From positions 69,501 through 133,500 of the forward strand of contig VIIQ02000698.1 of assembly GCA_007449985.2 (NCBI GenBank): 64,000 bases of DNA, given 5' to 3'. Below, piece by piece: positions 33,171 through 44,400 of the stretch. How positions within the stretch are numbered: position 1 is the stretch's first letter; the number at the start of each line of letters is the position of its first letter. The position numbers were made by a program, and so were the translations under genes. The stretch is from Desmodesmus armatus. Taxonomy: Eukaryota; Chlorophyta; Chlorophyceae; Sphaeropleales; Scenedesmaceae. The notes under the pieces are model-generated. The model ran no database searches and was not told the DNA's origin. It saw only the letters and a list, made by a program, of their open reading frames with translations.

Positions 33171-35292
33171 ATGGCCAAGCAAGGCGACCAGATGGTGGGT
33201 TCTCTGTATCAGTTCACACCCAGCTGCGCACGTGGTGCAAGATTTCATGCTCACCAAGCTCACCTGCAGATTCAGCTCCCCTTCAATCCAACAACAGCCA
33301 AACTCCCCACCATCAGCCCTCTCTGTGACACCTGCTGTGTTCTAGGTACTGCAAAGGATCAAGTCACATAGCTTCACTGTGTGCTTGCCCATGCAGGTGG
33401 TTGCACAAGTACTGCAGATTATGGTGCAGCATGTTGAAGACCTCAGCTTTCGGGATGTCGCCAGGCTGTTGCAGCTAAGCAGCGCATGCAGAAGGGCACT
33501 GCAGCAGGCAGTGGGGTGCTTGAAGATAGAAGAACAGCACATCAATACCCTTGCAGCTGCCACTGGCTTGGCTGCATGGCTGCCGCACCATGCTGGGTTG
33601 CTGCAGGATGTTGCACTCTCCAGGCACTCACGGTGGAGCTGGAAAAGCTCCAAAGAACCCCGCCTTGAGGACGATGCAACCTTGGCGGCAGCCGAGCAGC
33701 TGGTTGTTTTCGCGCTGCAGATGAGCACCGCACCCCCAGCTGTGGCAGCAGCAACAGCAGCTACATCCCGACCACCCAGCCAAGCTGCGCCCCTGCTGCG
33801 GCTGCAGTCCTTCAGCAGCGACTACATCCACAGCCCAACAGCCCTTCACAGCCTGGCAACCTGCAGCACCCTGACAGCACTTGATCTCAGCCGCATTCCA
33901 CAGCAGCGCTTCACAGCAGCCTTCTGTGGCGCCATTGGCCAGCTGCGCTCCCTGCGTAAGCTGGAGCTGTGCTCTGCTGCTGGCATTCACAAGCCCCCAG
34001 TGTGCCCGAGCAGCTTAGCGCCAGCTCTAGCGCAGCTCACACAGCTCGAATTCCTCAACGCGCGCTACTTGCTCGCTCCTGCGGGCCTGGCGCTGCTGCC
34101 GCCCAGCTTGACAGAAGCCACACTGCATGTGGACTGCACAGGCGGCAGCTCAGCAGATATCCAGATCAGCCAGCTCAGCAAGCTGCAGGTGTTGCAGCTG
34201 GCACTCAACAAACGTGGCCGCATGAGTGCACAGTCACAGCTGCCTGACAGCCTGACCACCATGGCGCTGGTTGGTGGAGCGGGTGCCGTTCCTGGCTTGG
34301 GGCAGCTGGATTGGCTGCATCTAAACTCGCCCGCCGCTTGCCTGGCGCTGCTGGGGAGGCTGCCGCAGCTGCCAGCACTGCAACACGTGAGTAAGGAGTG
34401 TGGGTCTGGCTTGAACCACTATGTGTTTGTGTTCAAGGGAGATGGGCAAAACTAGGTAGCAAGTGCTGGCATGGGCTGTGAAGCCAGCAGCTGCACACAA
34501 CATAAAGTGAGATTTTACACTCTTCTTTGGCGCCTGAACTCACGCTGCACGCTGCTGACCTGACACTGATGGCCTCGCATCCAATTCGGACAGCCTTTTA
34601 CATGCATGCTCAAGGGGCTCGTGCGGGCCCACCACATGTGTGTCCTGTGTGCATGCTTGCAGGTGAAGGTTGGTCTGGAGCACTGCAAGCAGGCGCAGCT
34701 GGAGCCTGTGCTGGCAGCCCTATCTGCAGGCACACAGCTCACCGGACTGCATATATATTTCCGGGACCATTGGCAGGACTTTGATGTCGTGGGTGTAGAC
34801 ATGCAGAACATCTTGGTGCACTCCTATCTCAGAAAGCTGCCGCAGCTGCAGCTGCTGCACGTGACAGGCCTCAAGCTGAATCAAGCAGACTTGGCGCACT
34901 TCACTGCACTGACAGCTCTGACAAACCTCAAGATTGCTGACTGTGGAGGCAAGCTTGACCTAGGCATTGCAGCCATCATGCAGCGGCTGATTGGGCTGCG
35001 GGTTTTGTACTTGCAGAACATTGGGCTGAGCAACCCCCTCATTTGGGTGTCAGCAGCATGCCTGACCAACCTGCAGGACTTGCATTGCAGCATGTGCGAT
35101 GCCATAGCTGTCACAGATGACACCCTGCACCTGTTGGGGGCTCTCACCAACCTGACTCGCCTTACCCTTGATGCTGTTGTCGACCCTGATGACGACACCA
35201 GGTACACCAATGTGTCTGATTCTGCTGTGGACAGTCTGCTGCAGCAGCTGCCGCTCTTAGAAGATTACACAAATTGGCTTGATGGAGTCTAG
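33171..35292 (+). CDS. LRR array unit 8: intact F-box-like LRR protein
   Basis: Exon 1 (33171-33194) encodes MAKQGDQM before GTGGGT. Exon 2 (33397-34386, 330 codons) follows CATGCAG. Exon 3 (34663-35292, 210 codons with stop) follows GCTTGCAG. All phases are 0, giving about 547 residues. Exon 2 starts VVAQVLQIMVQHVEDLSFRD and has FTAAFCGAIGQLRSLRKLEL, SADIQISQLSKLQVLQLAL and GAVPGLGQLDWLHL. Exon 3 has LPQLQLLHVTGLKLNQADL, LDLGIAAIMQRLIGLRVLYL and TDDTLHLLGALTNLTRLTL, and ends in TNWLDGV. It is closest to unit 7 (shared VLALNKRG-type and DSLT-MALVGGAGAVPGLGQL sequence) and serves as the reference showing what unit 7 has lost. Confidence 0.8.
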
Positions 35293-36218
35293 GCTAGAAA
35301 CAGGCTGTTGGTGTGCCTCTGCATACAGGTGCAATGAGCTGCCTGGTGTGTTGTTGGACCTGGCTGTGCAGGCAAGAGTTGTTGTTGGATGGTGTACACA
35401 GACAGCTTGTGGGTGTGTTGACACATGAGTTGCAACCAGCATGTACATGTCGTGATGTGTGTGTCCTCACAGCCTTGCTGAGTAGTGTGGTTGGGCACAT
35501 TTGACATGAGCCCATGTAGTTTTGCTGGTGTTGCGCCTGGTGGCTTTTGCTGGCAGGGTCCAATTGCGACTGTTGTGGACTCATGCATGCAGTTTGTTGA
35601 TGGCGGCCTTTAGAATACAACGACAACACTCTTGCCAATGTACACATGTGTAGGACATGTACATAGGACATGAGGGAGGCTGGATTTGTAACTGTCTGGG
35701 AAAAGGCACTGCGTCAAATTTCACCCCCCCCCCTAGAATCCTCCAGCTGCGCAGCTCCTACCAAGCGCCCAGTCCAATGCAGATCAGCAGCAACTCAGCC
35801 AGGCACAGTGGCGTCATTGAAGCCAAGGTTACATGCTAGCTACTGGTGCCATGGAGTCCCACCCAAACAACATCAGGGCTGTTTGGGCTTGATCACCCCA
35901 TGGGGTGGCCACAGTGAACATGCAGCCCACGAGTCCCCAAGCCTCATTTTGCAGCGTCTCAAGGGCCACATTCTCATCCCGATCAAACTCCATGCCCAGG
36001 ATACAAGTGACCTTCCTTGGACGTTCATGTGCAAGTGACACATGCAGAACACACACGTAAAAGCAGGAGCTTGATTAAAGCACAGTCGGATCAGCAACAG
36101 CAACTTTCATTCGTCACTTCCATAGCCTGGCTAAGCCACAGCTAGTCCAATTTGACAGATCACCATCAAACATCAGCCAGCGCGACTGCGGCCTGCAGGG
36201 TCAGGGAAAGTAGTACAC
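35293..36218. other. Spacer between the LRR array and the single-copy LRR gene
   Basis: No gene recognised. It probably contains the unit 8 3' UTR and the promoter of the next gene. A C-run lies near 35724-35733. Confidence 0.45.
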
Positions 36219-39200
36219 ATGATCATATACCGCTTCCTGTGCAAGTTGTGCGGGTTCACAGCTGGCAAGGTGAGCGCAGCTGCTGTGCATGAATCATGAC
36301 CGGTGGGCGGGTGTTGTTCCCTTCAACCGCTTCAGAAGGACGAAGAGTGACTATTCCTGAACCAGCACGGTGGACCTCTGCCGGCCTTCCAACCGCAAAC
36401 TGCTGCCGGGGATCCAAGGTTGCAGACAGCTGGCTTGCCACCTCACCTGTGGCGGGTGACCACTGACTCCAGCTGTGCACTGCAGATCCCTTCACAAGAG
36501 TCGCCTTCATCACCTGTTGAGATGTCCAGTCATAAAGATGTGATCAGCTGCGTTGAGAGTCCCCCTGCTCCAGAGCAGTACGAGGTGGAACCTGCAGCTG
36601 AAGTGCTGCCAGTTCTTGAGGCTCACCCAAGGCACACAGGTTTGTCAGTCTTTCAGGTTCACTCACATGTCTCCTTGCGAAAACAGCACCCAAAGTTGCT
36701 CAGGACGTCGCCTGCAATACATCCCCCATGTCTGCTCAACAGCAGCAGGGTACCGGTGTGGGCACCCAACACACAATTGCGCCGCTGAATCAGCACGCCT
36801 GGCAAACCCATCAACATGTCAGACCTCCGTGTCTGTATGCATGCCGCATTTGGCTTTGAAGGACAGGCTTGCTGCAGGAGGCTTCCTGCTGCAGGAGGCT
36901 TCCTGCAGCTGGGTGCATCTGCATGCAGGCCGTCCAATCTGACCCCCTCTTGCATGCTGCCCGCTGCTTGCACACACCCACTGCCACCCCACAGGCATGT
37001 CTGTGCAGGAAAACCAGCAGCTGGCTGACATGCTGGGGGTGCTGCTGCAGCAAACAGAGGCCCACTACCACATCCAAGGTGCTGCCGAGTTCAGCAAGCT
37101 GCTGTGTGTCAGCAGGGTCCTGCAGCAGAAGCTCCTGCAGGACAACAAGCGGTGCATCAGGGCAGACCTGCAGGCCGTTTCCAGGCCAGACGGTGATGAC
37201 AGCAGGCCAGATAACATGCTGGAGTGGCTGGAGCAGCAGCTGAAGAGGGGCACCATCGGCGCCCTGAGCTTCGATTGCTGCCACCCAGAGACATGTGACA
37301 GGGCTGCTGTTATCCTGGCAACAGCAGCAGAGGCGGATCAGCAGGCGCTGCTGCCTATCTCAGTCACTTGGAGAAGCACAGGTGTGGGGTTGATCCTAAG
37401 GCGACACTGCTGGATTTAGCTGCATCCTGCACTCCTGGCATTCAATGCAGTGCTGAATGGTGGCTGAGTGCCACTGTGCAGGTGAATCACCACTAGCACC
37501 CAGCATGATGCCCCCGCAGCAGCAGTTGTCGCAGTCGCCACCAGCACTGTGCAGAAGCTGCTCCAGCAGCAGCACTCATCTTGCTAGCAGCATGTTAGCC
37601 CTCTGTGGCTTTCAGACAATGCCATGTTTTCCTCCAGCAGTGCTGGAAGGGCACCAAAGCAGGCACAATGCCACACAGCAACTACGTAGTATGTATACAT
37701 GCCACGCAGTGCACGATGTGCAATGTGCACTTCTTGACAAACTGACATCGGTGGTGCCGTGCCACTGCCCGCAGGCCTTGTGCCAGACACCCTGTCCAAG
37801 CTGCCCCCCGGTCTCCTGCAGCGCCTGACCTTGTGTGACATCACCACTGGCAGCGAGCTCCCTGACAGCACCTTGGCAGAGCTGGGCCGCCTCTCAAGCC
37901 TCCAGGTGATACCCCTGCTCCTGTTTGGTACCCCCCATGAGCCTGGGATCCCGTGTGTCGTCTGGCTCTGTCATGTCAGTGACAGTTGGACGGGTGCGCT
38001 TGGTTATGCAATTGCATCAAGATTGTACTCGTAGCGTGTTCTATGGTGGTTGCAGCTGTAACACCGCCGCAGAGGTGTGCGCCGCAATGGTAGTGACACT
38101 ATCGCAGTTTGTTTTCAAACAAAAAGCGCCATGTGTCTGTGTCTGTATGTGTGCAGGTGCTGCGGCTACCTTGGATCAACCCAGCAGAGGGCTCACTCGC
38201 CCCAGCCATGTCCGCGCTCACCTCCCTGACAAGCCTCTTCATCAGGCACCCCTATCCCCCAGAGCAGCGCGCCCTGCCCTCCTCTCTAGTGGAGCTGACA
38301 GTGGCACAGGAGCTGCCCCCGATCCCACCCCCGCGGGCTAGCGAGCAGTACAGCCGCCCTGCCTTGCCGCCTCTCAGGATCAGCCACCTCACTGCACTCA
38401 AGGTCTTGCGGGTGAGGTTTTGCGGGGTTAAAGTTCTTATGAAAGACCGTCAATGTGTGATACCAGCGACACACTGTCATCAGCGCAATTACATGGTGGG
38501 GCTGCATTGCCTCTGGCGTGACACGGCTGCTATGTTTGTGTGTATGACGCAGGTCAGGGAAGGCGTAGAAGAAGCAGACGCATCAGACGATCAGGTTGAC
38601 GATGCTGCCATTGCGCCCAATCCTGCTGCTGGTGTGACCGAAGAGTACGAGCTGCCAACCAGCCTTGAGCGCCTAGTGGTGCGCGGCATCAGCTCAGTGC
38701 AGCCCCTGCAGGCCTTGACCCGCCTGCAACTTGTGGAGCTGACCCACGCAGACATACACACACCCTGGGATCAGCTGCTGCAGCTGACACAGCTGTCTGC
38801 TGTGAAGCGCCTGGCACTGCCTGCCAATGGCCCCCCGCCTATTGTCAACCCCACACAGCTGCGTCCCATGGCGCTGGCTGCTGCAGCACTGCGCATGGAC
38901 TGCACGCAGCTGTCTGTACTGGGGTCATCCGCCTGTGTCTGGGATGCGGCAGCTGTGCAGGCCCTTGCCAGCATGACAAGCCTCGTGTCGCTTACCCTCA
39001 AGGGCGTGCACTCCACAAGCGATACAGCTGCTGCTGTGACGCCTCAACGGCTGGCATCTGCGCTGTCTGCGCTCACCGGTTTGACAGAGTTGCAGCTAGT
39101 GGATATAGACTACCTGATCCCAGGCGATGAGGCTGGCCCTGCAGACGCTCACTTGCGTCCGGTGCTCGAGGCAGTGGCTCGCCTGCCATGCCTGCAGAAG

Positions 39201-39458
39201 CTGCACCTGGCTGATTGCAAACCTGGCTCAGCCATCAATGCCTTGTCTGCAGCACCCGCCCTTGTAGACCTTGAGTTTGGGCCTGGCATGGAGCTGCAGG
39301 AGGAGGTTGTGCTGGAGCTGTTTGGTGCTGGGTTCAAGAGCAGCAGCAGCTTGCGCCGGCTGCGCCTGGCAGAGGATGGATTCATTTGGGCGGTGTCAGT
39401 TGAGGCCCGGGCTGCAGTCGCGCACAGCTTGCCAGGGGTGACGAGTGTGCTGGCCTAG
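36219..39458 (+). CDS. Divergent leucine-rich-repeat protein, six exons
   Basis: Exon model: 36219-36269, 36486-36639, 36995-37381, 37775-37905, 38157-38411, 38553-39458. All internal phases agree (0, 1, 1, 0, 0), giving about 627 residues. Exon 2 is acidic and Ser/Pro-rich (SPSSPVEMSSHKD, PPAPEQYEVEPAAEV). Exon 3 is helical (MSVQENQQLADMLGVLLQQT). Exons 4-6 carry irregular LRRs (LSKLPPGLLQRLTLCDI, MSALTSLTSLFIRHPYP, ISHLTALKVLR, LTSLERLVVRG-like, ALTGLTELQLVDIDYL, LPCLQKLHLADCKPG). The exon 5 end (LRISHLTALKVLR) and intron placement after an LRR recall the array genes, so it may be a distant relative. The first exon (MIIYRFLCKLCGFTAGK) is the least certain; a Met in exon 2 is an alternative start. 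No targeting or membrane signal is clear. Function is unknown. Confidence 0.7.
36868..36908 (+). repeat. Short tandem repeat of CTGCTGCAGGAGGCTTC
   Basis: Two exact 17-bp copies in a row plus a partial third, within intron 2 of the LRR gene. Confidence 0.75.
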
Positions 39459-41499
39459 TGTGCGCTGGTGGGTTGTGGTGTTTGAGGGGGGTTGTGGATG
39501 TGAGCATGCAAAGCGGCTGCTTGCCGCCCTGCCAGGTGCAAGGTTGTCTTGCTCCGCTGTACCTCGATGCCGGCCAAAGGCATGGTGCACTGCTCATCTG
39601 TGCTTGAGTGTGGAGATGTCAGGGTATGGCGCTCATTGTAACTGCCGCTCGGGTTTTGGGGTTTTATGTTGGTGTACACTGCTTCAGTAGGTTGTCGGTT
39701 CACAGCATAAGCGAGCCTCTCAGGCAGCTGGCATGTGTGCATTTGGCATGTCTCTTCGCGTCTTGGGTGCTGTTCTGCTCTGCAGCCAAACATTCACGGC
39801 TTGTTGGGCATGTTGCTCTTCAGTTGCACAGTTACATTCGTTGCTGAATCCTAACAAGAAGAAAGGGTCCGGACAATTGGCATTTGGCCAACGCCCTGTG
39901 CCCGGCATAGGTTGATAGCTTGCTGTCAATTCAGACACCCCCAAGTCAAGGCATGTCATGCAGCCTCCACACCTTGCGGCGTAACAGCTGAGAGTCCCAC
40001 TGGCCTCTGCGTCACAACCTGCGCCAGTCCCCTTGTAACATCAAGAACAAGTGCCAAGTGCATACATATGTGCGTGTCAGCACCACCCAACATTGTCCAC
40101 GTCAGCTATGTCTGTCCTGCACTACATCCTGCAGAGTGGTCAGGGCCTCCTTGCAACATAACACAAGGCAAGCCAAGCAATAAAGCATGGATCATCCGCT
40201 CAGAGAAGCATGGGTCAACAGAAGCTACTGCAGAAGCCAGGTGGTCAATGGCAGCAGCCAACAAGGGCCAGTACACATGTGTGCTGGCCGGCAGTAACAC
40301 TGTACAGTGTTATTGTCGGTTGCAATGCCACCCAACACACAACACGGGTTGTGGCCGCCACAAGGCTGCTTACATATATTGAAACGCAGCTGGCACATTG
40401 AGCAGGTGTTGGCCGACAGGCTGACTCAGCATCGGATGCTGACACACACAGGCCAGGAGAGAAATCAATAACACGGAGCCACCGACCAAGCACACATCCT
40501 GCGCCCACACGGGTCAAAATATTTTAGGAGTTCCCCTCGAATGAAACAGAAGGGAGCGTGCGCTGCATGTGTGAGGCTTTTAGGTTTATGTGGTACGGTA
40601 AGGTACGTGCAGTGCCATCACAAGATGCTCACTGTGCAGCCCTGCATGAATATGACGCCCCAAGCAATGTGACCCAGCACACCTCTGCAGCCAAACCACA
40701 TCCTGCATGCCAAGCCAGCTATGCTCAGCTGAAAAATCACTCACACGCCTATGGAAGAGGGACCTAATGCTTTAATAGAGCCCCGCCCTGGAAACCACAC
40801 GCACACACATGCCTGCTGCCTGCTGTGCAGGTCAAAGACCAGCATGGCACATCAGCACACTCCTGCAAGCCACCTCCTGCAAGCAACAGTCTTTGTCTAC
40901 TAGTAGGATGCCACGCACCACCCCGTGAATCAATCAATCATCAACCAAAGGGACCCCTGCCTTGAGTATCGTAGATTTACAGAGGTACTGACCACACAAA
41001 AACGCACACCTCCCAAAACCTTGACTGCAGCTGGACCACACAACTAAACCCTGCCCTAGGCAGACCCTGAACAGCTGCCCACGAATAATACTGGCAGAGA
41101 GCGGAGCATTGGCCAGTGTGCACAGCATCCGCACCCACAGTACACACAACAATCTTGCACAGCAGCTGCTCAGCAATCCCAAGTGCTAATGCTTGGCTGT
41201 CCACCACAAGCAGCAATCACCATCAAGGCTTTGGCAAGGCCCGCACAGGTCAAAACAGCACTTGAAACACACACCTGCAACTGCTAGGCCGCAACAGCAG
41301 CTTCTGCTGCAGTGCTCCTGTAAGCCAGGTGCTGCAAACAGATTCCAGGAATAGAGTGCATAAGAACATACACCCCTGCCACCTTGATTATAGAAGCCCG
41401 TTCACAACCCACACACAACCCATAACAACAGCAACACAACCGAGCAACCCAACCCTGTGCAACGGCGACAGCAGAAACACCCACGCCCTGCAACATGGC
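39459..41499. other. Tail-to-tail spacer between the LRR gene and the glucan synthase gene
   Basis: The 3' ends of two convergent genes face each other across about 2 kb. No splice-supported or conserved coding sequence was seen. The AT-rich stretch around 40370-40540 and the remaining sequence probably represent long 3' UTRs and spacer. Confidence 0.45.
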
Positions 41500-44400
41500 T
41501 TAGGGTGCGCTCAGGTTCTCCTTAGGGTACAGCTTTGGCATACCGATCAGACTGACAGCAGCACGAGCAGCCTCCAGCGCACAGATCACACCAAACAGCA
41601 CCCAGGGGTTGGCCACAGCACCCGCTGTCGTTGCTGCCAAACCTGACCCAACCAGAACGGCAATCGCAGCAGTCAGTCCTGTGATGGCTGTGACCTGCCA
41701 GATGCTCACAATCTCCTGCGAGGGCAGGGTCATGAAGCCAGCCAAGCCCATGATAGAGGACCGTGCACCCATCAACAGGTCCAGCACACCGCACACAGCC
41801 ACCATGACAGACAGGTCAGGCACCAGGATGATCACCAACGCCTTGAAGGCATGATAGAACGGCATGGCTGCAAGCATCAGCACCACCGCATTCAGCCGCA
41901 ACTCTGCCGCCCTGCTGCTTAGCAGAGTGGTGTTCCACAACACTGCCAGCACAGCAGCACCAAAGCTGACAGCAATCACAACCGCGAAGGGTGTGAGGCC
42001 CTCAGTGGTGGTCAGCACAAGCATGCCGATCAGCAGGGAGCCCAGGCTATCTGCAACTGTCGCCAGCAGGGTGAGCCAGAAGCAGCTGAGGTGTGTCAGC
42101 TGCTGCCACTGGCCGGAGTAGGTGAGGTACAGGTGCTGGTACGCAGGGCTGAGGGTCTTAGGGTGCAGGAACCAGGTCGCAACACCAGCGGCAAACAGCA
42201 TCATCACGCCGGTGACAGCCAAGTGCGGCAGCGGGTTGGTGGCGGTTGCAGCCATGAGCATGGCAATGCATAGCAGGCCGTACTTGAAGCAATCTCCAAG
42301 TGCGACCATCTTCCGGCCGACCTCAGAAACCTCCACCTCCTCGTCTCCCAGGAAGCCGAACGACACGATAGGGCTCGCGACAAGGTTCGTAACTGCCAGC
42401 AGCAGCAGCACCATGTTGACAAGGTCCCACGCGTAGATGGCCACGAGCGCCATGAGGTAGGACACGAACACCACGATGCTCGCCATACGGATGTAGATCA
42501 CGGGGCGCAGGTACGCGGCGAGGAAGAACCACACCGGGAGATAACAGAGCTCAGCGCGTAGAAGGCAATCAGGCGCGTTGCAAGGTCCTCAAAACCGCTG
42601 CTCCACCAATGCGTGGCCTGCAGGACCTGCATGCTCTCGCTGCAGCTGCCAGGCATGAGGGACACCACCTCTTGCAGCAGCAGGAAGGACACTAGCAGGG
42701 CACCAGGGCCGACTCCCAGGTACTGCAGGATCACCAGCAGCATGTTGCTGACCTTCTGAGCCTTCGGCCAGTACCGCTGCTGCGGCGCCTCCTCAGAATC
42801 TGTGTCGCAGGCTGACGACGGCTGTGCTGGCGGCTGCGGCGGCTTCTGATCTTTGCCGCCGGCGCTGGCTTCCAGGGCGTAGCGCTCTGCGCGAGCGTGC
42901 TTGTCATGCGCCTGGTGCGCCAATTCAAGCAGGGAGCTGGCGCTGCCATGGATGGCCGTCATGCCTCCCAGTGGGCTGCGACCGTTGCTCCTGTGCCGGG
43001 AGAACGTGCTGCCTGCGCCCCCGGGGAGAGGTCTATGCAGCTGCCCGGACTTGTTGGGGGTGCCTGGGCAGCTGCTGCTGCCGTCCTGTCCGCCGCTGCC
43101 GCCTGCGCCGCCGCTGCCGCCTGCGGACTGTGAGTGTGTGCTGCCTGCAGGCTGCTGGCTGGGGTTGCTGCTTGCGCCCTTCTTGTTGACCTGCGCCCAT
43201 TTGTGCGCGAAGAAGGCTGCGTGTGTGTTGAGCTGGTGCAGCTCGCGCTGGCGCACACGCAGGGAGTTGCAGTAGCAGGAGTCCACCTGGACAAAGCAGG
43301 CACACAGCAACCGAGATGCAGTGTTTGAATCAAGGCTGGCACACTTACGCATGTTTCACAGATCACATACGTGTCCTGCATGCACACCCTCTGTGTTTGC
43401 AGTGATAAGCTCAGCCGGCGCGCCGTCGCTCAGCCATAACTGGCGCTGTCATTACTACTGCTTTGCGCAAAGAGGCATGCAAGGCCTGAGAGGTGTCAGT
43501 CCTGCAGCCACATCATCAAAGGCTACGAAAGGCTGAAAGAGTGAGCCTACCTGCTGCCACATGTCACGGTACTTGCTCATCATCACGTCTGAGGGGAAGC
43601 GCCGCGCCAGGGCCTCTCCAATCATGGCCACGCGCTGCTGGTCTGGGATGCTCATGGCCTCGTCCACAGCAGCACCCAGCTTGGCTGCCAGGTGGCTCAA
43701 GTGGCTGGCCTGTGCTGTGAAGTACACACTGCAGCAGCACAGAGAAACAGAGGCAAATGCACACATGTGCTGTCAGCACCAGATTCGACCATCAAGGAAT
43801 AGTGTTTGTTGGTTAGGCAAATCCTGCCACTAGGTACGGGCCAGCAGCATGCCTGCATGTGCCTGTTATGTGCCATCTCAAGCAATGTGAGGGACCTATT
43901 CAACCCGCTTTGCAACTCACCCAGGCATCTTGCCCAGGCCACCAGTGTTGTGTCCGATTGCCAGGCCGCCGTTCCAGCCAAACTCAATGTCCACCAGACC
44001 ACAGGGCTCAAACCTGCACATACACAGCACAGCACAGCACAGCACAGCACAGCACACCTTATGAGTATCTAGGCTCCACACAGGTCTTTACATGCCTGCA
44101 GGACAACAGGCCAGGGTTATGGGATGGGCAGCTGGCACAGAACAGAACAGAACAGACATGTAAAACTGCCCAGCGTCCTGAGGTGTTGCACCTGCCGTAT
44201 TCAAGCTAATCTAGCAATGCATGCAAGCGCTGCTGCATCACCCCTGCCCGACGCCCTTGCCTCCTTACCTGCTGGGCACCAAGCAGTAGTCAGTGGCCTT
44301 GAGAATGAGTGACTTCTCCTCTCCTGCCACGTAGTGGTCCACAGGGCAGTACATGCGGCTGCTGTAGTTCTGCGTCAGCTTGCCCAGCTTGCACACTGCT

